In this document: one piece after another, positions 1 through 4,821 of the stretch
How the letters are laid out: every line of letters begins with the position of its first letter
Numbering within the stretch: the stretch's first letter is position 1
Assembly: GCA_034440595.1 (NCBI GenBank)
Contig: JAWXCH010000481.1
Span: forward strand, 1 to 9,407
Origin: JAWXCH01 sp034440595
GTDB lineage: Bacteria > Planctomycetota > Planctomycetia > Pirellulales > JALHPA01
Direction of reading: 5' to 3'
Length of the DNA stretch: 9,407 nucleotides
Program-made: the position numbers and the translations under genes
Notes under the pieces: model-generated
Seen by the model: the letters and a program-made list of their open reading frames with translations, nothing else
Databases searched by the model: none
Told to the model about the DNA's origin: nothing

Positions 1-473
1 ATATGACCTTGCGCGACTGGGCAAATGCCGCTGCCGACTATCGCGATGCCATCAAGTTGGACAGCAACCTCGGGCCGGCGTATCTGGGTGCCGCCTGGAT
101 CATGGCAACCTGTCCCGATGAGCGTTTTCGCAATCCCGAGATGGCCATCAAGACCGCGCAGCGCGCGATGGAGCTGGAAGGGGATAGCGATCCGCGCTAC
201 ACCGAAGCACTGGCTGCCGCCTATGCCAACTCCGGACAATATGACTCGGCGGTTGCGATCCTGAAACCGCTGATCGAAAAGCTGCCGCGCAATCAACAGG
301 CAGGTGCGCTGGCCCGTCTGGAACTGTACAAAGCGGAAACTCCTTTTCGCGACGGAGTGAGTCAGCCGGCGACGGCACGCACTCGTCAACCTGCTCCGCA
401 AGCGCAGAATCCCCCGCCACAAAATCGTCCACAGGCGCGGCAGTCCTCGCGTCCACAACCGTTCGGTCGGTAG
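1..473 (+). CDS. TPR-repeat protein, C-terminal part (5' end outside window)
   Basis: The frame is open from the window edge to a TAG at 471-473. The first ATG (position 3) lies inside a helical repeat, so the gene almost certainly begins upstream. About 110 visible residues form alternating amphipathic helices of TPR type. One repeat covers about residues 4-33 (spacing of W, A, Y, A, L, P, A and Y as in TPRs). It runs into a CPDERFRNPEMAI segment and a helix, AIKTAQRAMEL, typical of planctomycete TPR proteins. Another repeat follows at about 66-95. After residue 110 the chain becomes a Pro/Gln/Arg-rich, probably disordered tail of about 45 residues. TPR arrays are protein-interaction scaffolds. 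The partner and the missing N-terminal domain (in planctomycetes often a kinase, peptidase or membrane segment) cannot be known from this window. Confidence 0.8.
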   Translation, partial: MTLRDWANAAADYRDAIKLDSNLGPAYLGAAWIMATCPDERFRNPEMAIKTAQRAMELEGDSDPRYTEALAAAYANSGQYDSAVAILKPLIEKLPRNQQAGALARLELYKAETPFRDGVSQPATARTRQPAPQAQNPPPQNRPQARQSSRPQPFGR

Positions 474-482
474 CGCCGTGGG

Positions 483-574
483 GTGTGCCACTGCGCATGG
501 TGTGCCATTACGCATGGTCTCCCATTACGCATGGTCTCCCATTACGCATGGTGTGCCACTGGCTCTGCCAGTGC
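483..574 (+). repeat. Tandem 17-base repeat (four units plus a partial) ending in a CACTGGC hairpin
   Basis: Four consecutive 17-base units start at 483, 500, 517 and 534. They read GTGTGCCACTGCGCATG, GTGTGCCATTACGCATG and then GTCTCCCATTACGCATG twice. A fifth unit begins GTGTGCCACT at 551 and then changes into a perfect hairpin, CACTGGC-TCT-GCCAGTG (557-573). The same head plus hairpin recurs at 7581-7604 and, inverted, at 7747-7767. It is non-coding and lies downstream of the TPR gene stop. An open frame across it (from about 483 to 755) encodes only repeat-derived low-complexity sequence and is not called as a gene. Confidence 0.85.
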
Positions 575-582
575 TTTGCGCT

Positions 583-735
583 GTGAATCCGCTTCACCTC
601 TCTCGCGCGGGAGTAGGTCGACGCTCCAGCGACGGGTGAGGGAAACTGTTGCCTTTCACTCCGTGAAAGAGCACATTCGGTGGAGCGACACACCAATTCG
701 AGTACCAAGCAGATCACTATTTCGCGGAGCGAAAT
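583..735 (+). repeat. Mosaic of small palindromes in the intergenic region
   Basis: This stretch holds several short inverted repeats. GTGAA/TTCAC pairs around TCCGC (583-597). CTTTCAC-TCC-GTGAAAG is at 653-669. ATTTCGC-GGA-GCGAAAT is at 719-735. The last two are perfect 7-base stems around a 3-base loop, the same geometry as the CACTGGC hairpin beside them. Between them lies a segment (about 598-645) containing TCGACGCTCCAGCGACGG followed by GTGAGGG, which looks like a dispersed intergenic repeat of planctomycete genomes (from memory, not searched). No coding signal was seen. A role in RNA end protection or termination is possible but unproven. Confidence 0.65.
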
Positions 736-780
736 GCGACTGTAGCCACGCGTGAGGGCCGCTTGTATCAGGTTGCGTTT

Positions 781-862
781 AGAAAATGACAAATAATAAA
801 TCGCGCCGCTGGTTAGGCCGGACGATTTATCATTTGTTATCAATTATTTTTTATTTGTTATT
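781..862. repeat. Heptad-built AT-rich inverted repeat, copy 1
   Basis: The left arm is three 7-base units, AGAAAAT, GACAAAT and AATAAAT (781-801), followed by CG. The right arm begins with CG at 823 and then reads in strict 7-base steps: ATTTATC, ATTTGTT, ATCAATT, ATTTTTT, ATTTGTT (825-859) and a partial ATT. Adjacent arms pair 14 of 16 bases (788-803 with 823-838) around a GC-richer core at 804-822. The element lies between the ends of two convergent genes (473 plus strand, 878 minus strand), 16 bases from the minus-strand stop. A second, sequence-different element of the same design is at 3256-3367. Bidirectional terminator is a reasonable inference from position only. Confidence 0.8.
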
Positions 863-877
863 GAAGGCGGCAGCCAC

Positions 878-1201
878 CTACAACACCACCCCGATCTTTT
901 TCGCGCGCAGTTTCAGCCCCGTGCGAAAGTACGGAAACGGGTAGGGAGGATGGCGGCGTGCCCAAAAGAAGGTGCTCTCGACCAGTGATCGTGGCAGCGT
1001 GCCCGCTTCGACCTTTTGCACCACTAGGTCCACAAACGCAAACTCCGACGGCAATCGCGATTGCAATCCGGCGTTGAGCACCTTGCGAAATTCGTCGGCC
1101 GATCCATCCAATGGAGAATTAGCGGCATTCGCAATTCCGATCAGGGGAGCTGTCCCTAGCACGGCCAGCGATCGCAGAAAGTTCCGACGAGTCCAGATCA
1201 T
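878..1201 (-). CDS. Small Tat-exported protein of unknown function (107 aa)
   Basis: The start is placed at the ATG at 1199-1201 because it begins directly with a twin-arginine signal, TRRNFLRSL (residues 4-12). A hydrophobic stretch follows and then ANA (24-26) as a likely cleavage site. An AAGAGA sequence sits about 8 bases upstream. A longer frame exists to 1294, but its extra 31 residues run through two hairpins and look non-coding. The mature protein is only about 80 residues. It has a dense C-terminal motif rich in aromatic and basic residues, including WARRHPPYPFPYF (about residues 79-91) followed by a basic helix. I recognise this as the type of small hypothetical protein seen in planctomycetes but know no function for it. 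The TAG stop is at 878-880. The gene is divergent from the DUF1501 gene and convergent with the TPR gene. Confidence 0.75.
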   Translation of the reverse strand: MIWTRRNFLRSLAVLGTAPLIGIANAANSPLDGSADEFRKVLNAGLQSRLPSEFAFVDLVVQKVEAGTLPRSLVESTFFWARRHPPYPFPYFRTGLKLRAKKIGVVL

Positions 1202-1537
1202 GATCGGTCTCTTGGTGAATGAATATTCCCTCGGTCCATAGAATGGACCCTGTTCCCTGGCCGAATGGCCAAGGGGACCGCGAGAAAACGGCAACTCGCC
1301 GCGTCTGACTCGCGGGGGGACTTGTAGCGAAATTTGGCCATTACCTCAAGAGGAGCCGCAATCTGGCGGCCAACAAGCCTTGTCACTATTCTTGGCAATT
1401 TAGAAGTGCTGCGTAAGCTTCGCAGGCTATTCGGATCGTAAGTGACACGCTGCTAAGCATTTTTGGGTTCTTGGCAAACCGGGTACTCTCAAATGGCTGG
1501 TTTACGAGGTGGATATTATCGCTGGCCTCATAAAAGT
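1202..1537. other. Divergent intergenic region with paired hairpins near the minus-strand gene
   Basis: This region separates two divergent genes. Close to the minus-strand start are two adjacent palindromes. GGTCCAT-AGA-ATGGACC at 1233-1249 is perfect, with a 7-base stem and 3-base loop. TGGCC-GAAT-GGCCA at 1258-1271 can extend outward with mismatches. They would lie in the leader or promoter of the 878-1201 gene. I could not identify a convincing promoter for that gene. From 1277 to about 1537 I see no gene, no further strong repeat and no RNA gene. Confidence 0.6.
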
Positions 1538-1567
1538 TTGACGAAGGGGGGGCCAACCCGCTATAGT
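1538..1567 (+). promoter_or_regulatory. Sigma-70-type promoter of the DUF1501 gene
   Basis: TTGACG (1538-1543) and TATAGT (1562-1567) are separated by 18 bases, close to the TTGACA/TATAAT consensus (5/6 each). Transcription would begin near 1574 and give a leader of roughly 134 bases before the ATG at 1708. The leader contains a small hairpin, TGGCTG-GTTT-CAGCCA (1643-1658). The bases around the -35 (TTTGACGAAG) are shared, except for one, with the promoter at 4599. Confidence 0.7.
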
Positions 1568-1707
1568 GTCTGATGCTCGCCAGCTAGCAGGAACCCCTGC
1601 AATTGCCGGTGGCCTCGCCTGCACGAACACGATTGAGCGCACTGGCTGGTTTCAGCCATGTGCCCCCCTGGCCGCATCCCTCCATTATTCTTGCAAGGAA
1701 ACCTGCC

Positions 1708-3210
1708 ATGCTTGTTATCCCTGGTCAGCCCGGTAAGGACTTGTGCGATGCCAACTTAGGCGTGACGCGGCGCGATCTGCTTCGCGTCGGCGGTTCGGCA
1801 TTCCTCGGGCTATCGCTGGCCAACCTTTTGCGTGGCGAGGCGGCTGCCAAGGAACTGGCCAAGGACGCTCGGCCTGTGACGGGCGCATTGCACGGTGCCG
1901 GCTCCGCTGGTTGGGGACGTGCCAAGAGCGTGATATTCGTTTATCTGCAAGGTGGGCCTAGTCAACTCGACCTGTGGGATCCAAAAGAAGGTGTGCCCGA
2001 CAACGTGCGCAGCGCCTTCAAGACTGCTAAGTCCAAGGTGCCTGGCATCGATCTGACCGAAAACCTGCCCAAGTTTGGTCAGATCACGGACAAGACGACG
2101 CTGATTCGCTCGATGAGCTATACGCCGAATGGCTTGTTCAATCACACGGCGGCCATCTACCAAATGCACACGGGCTACACCGCCGACAAGGTCAGCCCTT
2201 CTGGCCAGCTAGAACCTCCTTCGCCAAAGGACTATCCGAATTTTGGCTCGAACATCATTCGACTGAAGCCGCCAACGGTTCCGATGCTGCCGTTCGTCAT
2301 GCTCCCTCGCCCGTTGCAAGAGAGCAACGTGGTGGGCAAGAGCGGCACCGCCGGTTTCCTGGGCCGTGCGTATGATCCGTACTATCTCTATCCGACTGGC
2401 GATGACATGGACATGGCCAAGATGGATCGCGTGAAAACCGAAGATCTGCAATTGCGGCCTGAGATCACTTCGACGCGACTGGAACGCCGCGCACGCCTGC
2501 GAGACTTGATCAATCAAGGCATGCCCGAAGTCGATAAGGCAACCTCCAAATATGACCTGAACGAATACTACGACAAAGCACTCGGCCTGATTCTTTCCGG
2601 CCGTGCGAGAGACGCATTCGATTTGACGAAGGAATCCGCTGCCACTCGCGATCGTTACGGGCGCAACACTTTTGGCCAAAGCTGCCTGCTGGCACGCCGA
2701 CTGGTCGAGGCGGGCACTCGCGTGGTCGAGGTTATCTGGCCAAAGGTCGCCAACAGTGACAATCACTCCTGGGACATGCACGTCAATTTGACCACCCGCA
2801 TGAAGACCCAGGCGGGACCGATGTTGGATTCCGGATTGTCCGCGTTGATTTCCGATCTGGATGAACGTGGCCTGTTGGACGAAACGCTGGTCGTCGCCGT
2901 GGGAGAGTTCGGGCGTGCTCCGCAGCGCGGCGTCAGTACTTCTGGCAACGGCAACTCGGCCGATGGTCGCGACCACTGGCCGTACTGCTACACGGCCTGC
3001 CTAGCCGGTGCCGGTATCAAGCGTGGCTTTGTCTACGGTAAGAGTGACAAGACGGCGAGTGCACCTCACGAGAACCCAGTGCATCCGACCGAACTATTGG
3101 CCACGATCTATCACGCCGTCGGGCTGGATCCAGCGACGATTGTCTACAATCATCTCAACCAACCGCGCGAGATGGTGCAAGGGAATGTCGTGAATGGGTT
3201 GTTTGCGTAG
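1708..3210 (+). CDS. DUF1501 family protein, Tat-exported (500 aa)
   Basis: The start at 1708 is chosen because AAGGAA (1695-1700) lies at ideal spacing, 7 bases upstream. An upstream in-frame extension to 1603 lacks such a site. The N-terminus carries a twin-arginine motif, TRRDLLRVG (about residues 20-28), followed by a hydrophobic segment, so export to the periplasm by Tat is expected. Family landmarks, in order, are FVYLQGGPSQLDLWDP (77-92), NHTAAIYQMHTGY (145-157), DNHSWDMHVNL (351-361), EFGRAP (400-405) and GRDHWP (420-425). The terminal NPVHPTELLATIYHAVGLDP block follows. DUF1501 (PF07394) is grouped with the alkaline-phosphatase/sulfatase-like superfamily, and the conserved His and Asp residues would fit a metal site. 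The substrate is unknown. DUF1501 genes usually sit beside DUF1549/DUF1553 cytochrome genes. Here the gene stands alone with its own promoter, flanked by two minus-strand genes. Confidence 0.93.
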   Translation: MLVIPGQPGKDLCDANLGVTRRDLLRVGGSAFLGLSLANLLRGEAAAKELAKDARPVTGALHGAGSAGWGRAKSVIFVYLQGGPSQLDLWDPKEGVPDNVRSAFKTAKSKVPGIDLTENLPKFGQITDKTTLIRSMSYTPNGLFNHTAAIYQMHTGYTADKVSPSGQLEPPSPKDYPNFGSNIIRLKPPTVPMLPFVMLPRPLQESNVVGKSGTAGFLGRAYDPYYLYPTGDDMDMAKMDRVKTEDLQLRPEITSTRLERRARLRDLINQGMPEVDKATSKYDLNEYYDKALGLILSGRARDAFDLTKESAATRDRYGRNTFGQSCLLARRLVEAGTRVVEVIWPKVANSDNHSWDMHVNLTTRMKTQAGPMLDSGLSALISDLDERGLLDETLVVAVGEFGRAPQRGVSTSGNGNSADGRDHWPYCYTACLAGAGIKRGFVYGKSDKTASAPHENPVHPTELLATIYHAVGLDPATIVYNHLNQPREMVQGNVVNGLFA

Positions 3211-3222
3211 GGCAAGTGTACG

Positions 3223-3244
3223 TCTCCCGCGTAGAAGTGGGAGA
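3223..3244 (+). repeat. Short GC-rich hairpin after the DUF1501 stop
   Basis: TCTCCC (3223-3228) pairs with GGGAGA (3239-3244) around a 10-base loop, starting 12 bases after the stop codon. No T-tract follows, so it is not a standard intrinsic terminator. It could stabilise the 3' end. Confidence 0.4.
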
Positions 3245-3255
3245 GGCGTAGTTGA

Positions 3256-3367
3256 TACCAATAACAAATGACAAATAATTAATAGCAAATAACAAATCGT
3301 TCCGGTCGCGTCACTACGCGGCTCGATTTGTTATTTGTTATCAGTCATTTATTATTTGCTATTTCGT
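3256..3367. repeat. Heptad-built AT-rich inverted repeat, copy 2
   Basis: The left arm reads in 7-base steps: TACCAAT, AACAAAT, GACAAAT, AATTAAT, AGCAAAT, AACAAAT (3256-3297), then CG. After a GC-rich core (3300-3323) the right arm begins with CG and continues ATTTGTT, ATTTGTT, ATCAGTC, ATTTATT, ATTTGCT, ATTTCGT (3326-3367). About 30 of 37 positions pair between the arms. As with copy 1 it lies between convergent genes (DUF1501 ending at 3210, minus-strand gene ending at 3414). The third right-arm heptad starts ATCA in both copies. The cores of the two copies are different. Confidence 0.82.
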
Positions 3368-3413
3368 GAATACTCCATTAGCGTGCTTCTCGCGCCGACG
3401 AAGTATCTACCTC

Positions 3414-4217
3414 TCACGCCGGGGCCATTGCCAGCGCCCGCAGTGCATTCAGGTAGTTCAGCACGTCTTCGCAGGCGACTTCTTTCCACTCGGCTGATTT
3501 GTGACGCAGGATGGCCAGCTTGAAGGACTCCACGGCGTCGAACAGATCGGCCGGTAGCTCTGGCAACTCGGCAAATGGTCGCACAGGGGTGACGAGACTG
3601 GACGCATCAGTATGCTCCGCGCCAAAATCTGCATCTCCATCTGCGCTGGATGAGTCGCCGTAGGCGGACGCATCATCGCCAAAGTCTGGCCCTTCGTGCA
3701 ACGGCCCGCTGCCCTCAAAGTCGCCGCTGGCGCGTTCGGTCGATTCACTGGCGTCGACATCCTCGTCGGTCTCGGCCGAGATGATGTCGCTGTCTTGCGG
3801 TGTTTCGTCTGGGGCACCGCCGAGGGCGGTCCAGCGTTCGCGGCGCATATCGGCCACGCTCCACTGATTTTGCAGGCTCCCCTCCAGCCACATCTCGGCG
3901 TCGTTCCAATCGATGGCCGCCTGAAAGTGACTCCAGTACAAACCGTTGTAATCGGTATAGACTCCGCCGAAACGCTCGTACACGCGACGTAACCTACCGA
4001 CATGCTGTCCGGTGACATTGCCAACGCGACGGCTCCAGGCATCGTCCGAGTACTCGACGGCTGGCGCACCGGCCAGAACCAATGCAGCCCGCCAATCTTG
4101 AATGATCCGCCCTTTTTCCCAATTGGTAGTACTGACCAGGCGATTCCATTGTCCAAGAAACTCGACCGATGTTTCGTCTGCTGTGGTTCCTGCCTCTGTC
4201 GCATTCAAGTTGATCAT
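3414..4217 (-). CDS. Protein of unknown function with DUF1016-N-like domain and acidic linker (267 aa)
   Basis: The frame extends to 4403, but the ATG at 4215-4217 is preferred because the extra 62 N-terminal residues look non-coding. No strong ribosome site is visible at either start. Residues about 18-130 form a helical domain with NWEKGRIIQDW (32-42), VGRLRRVYERFG (73-84), LYWSHFQAAIDWNDAEMW (93-110) and WSVADMRRERW (119-129). The order 'RRxY.RF - SHF/Y - D.xAE - WSV..(M/L)RR' resembles the N-terminal region of DUF1016/YhcG proteins, which precedes a PDDEXK nuclease there. No nuclease domain follows here. Residues about 136-206 are very rich in Asp, Glu, Ser and Gly and probably disordered. 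The last about 55 residues (213-267) are helical. The protein is probably cytoplasmic, as no signal is seen. It may bind nucleic acid, but that rests on resemblance only. The stop TGA is at 3414-3416. Confidence 0.78.
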   Translation of the reverse strand: MINLNATEAGTTADETSVEFLGQWNRLVSTTNWEKGRIIQDWRAALVLAGAPAVEYSDDAWSRRVGNVTGQHVGRLRRVYERFGGVYTDYNGLYWSHFQAAIDWNDAEMWLEGSLQNQWSVADMRRERWTALGGAPDETPQDSDIISAETDEDVDASESTERASGDFEGSGPLHEGPDFGDDASAYGDSSSADGDADFGAEHTDASSLVTPVRPFAELPELPADLFDAVESFKLAILRHKSAEWKEVACEDVLNYLNALRALAMAPA

Positions 4218-4598
4218 GGGCCGTTGCAATAGGGTTCCGGTGTGTGCCTGAAAAAGAAAGCGTGCAGAGCCGCTGCTCGTCACGCCGCAATCGATCTTAG
4301 CAAAATGCGAGCGACGACAACCGCTGTCTTGGCGGTTCAAGGGACGGTAGTCGTCAGAGAGTGTCAAACCGTCCATACCAGCATGCGAAACCGAGACGCC
4401 CAAAATTCAAAACCAGTCGTTGCCAGTTGTGGATAACTTGTCGGCAAGGGAACTTCACGGACAGTAGAACGGTCAAATGTGTCTCCGGCTGCCTGGTTCT
4501 GTTAACAAGAAACAGAAACTCGTGCCTATCTCAGGCAGTTCCCCTCTAGCGATGGGGAGGCGATGCCGACGCGAAACCGCCGGTAATTAGGCACAATT
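4218..4598. other. Divergent intergenic region without recognised gene
   Basis: This region lies upstream of the minus-strand gene and the cytochrome promoter. It holds one DnaA-box sequence (4428-4436) and a stem CTGCCTG (4489-4495) / CAGGCAG (4532-4538) enclosing a 36-base loop with GTTAAC at its centre. No convincing coding frame, RNA gene or promoter for the minus-strand gene was found. Confidence 0.5.
4428..4436 (-). promoter_or_regulatory. Single perfect DnaA-box sequence
   Basis: TGTGGATAA on the plus strand is the complement of TTATCCACA, the consensus DnaA box. It lies in a divergent intergenic region, about 160-195 bases upstream of the cytochrome promoter. It is alone: I found no second box within the region, so an origin is unlikely. 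It may be a regulatory or titration site, or chance. Confidence 0.35.
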
Positions 4599-4627
4599 TT
4601 GACCAAGATTCATGCTTCGGGTATAGT
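4599..4627 (+). promoter_or_regulatory. Sigma-70-type promoter of the cytochrome-DUF1552 genes
   Basis: TTGACC (4599-4604) and TATAGT (4622-4627) are separated by exactly 17 bases. Transcription would start near 4633-4635. This makes the in-frame ATG at 4630 unusable or leaderless at best, and supports the downstream start at 4822 with a leader of roughly 188 bases. The bases around the -35 (TTTGACCAAG) and the -10 hexamer match the promoter at 1538 almost exactly. Confidence 0.72.
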
Positions 4628-4821
4628 AAATGTCTACCTTTGGTCCAGCGATTCGCCAGTGTGAGCGTCTGCCGCCGGTCGATATAGGTAGTTATCCCGC
4701 CACGTTTTACCTTCCTGCAGTAGCTACGTTCGTACCGATTCTTAGAAGTGGCCGTGTCTTAAATGAGCGTGGCCGCTTTAGCCGAATCAACTTCCCTGAT
4801 GTTGCCCATAAACGGCTGACT

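Noticed and set aside
483..574. CRISPR array
   Set aside because: The 17-base units are directly adjacent with no spacers and no cas genes are nearby.
483..755. Open frame of 90 codons on the plus strand in the first intergenic region
   Set aside because: It is translated entirely from tandem and palindromic repeats, has repetitive HYAWCA-type content and no ribosome site.
2209..2976. 255-codon open frame on the minus strand inside the DUF1501 gene
   Set aside because: It is antisense to strongly conserved DUF1501 blocks and reflects codon bias of the real gene. No family features were seen.
781..3367. The two heptad foldbacks as ends of a composite mobile cassette carrying the genes between
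   Set aside because: Each element is itself a complete inverted repeat, the cores differ, there is no transposase and no target duplication. Position at convergent gene ends explains both better.
3458..4204. 248-codon minus-strand frame overlapping the DUF1016-N-like gene
   Set aside because: It is a shifted-frame shadow with no recognisable domain. The chosen frame has a coherent helical domain.
4294..4320. Possible minus-strand promoter TTGTCG / TAAGAT upstream of the 3414-4217 gene
   Set aside because: Both boxes match the consensus at only 4 of 6 positions and the spacer is 15 bases, too short to call.
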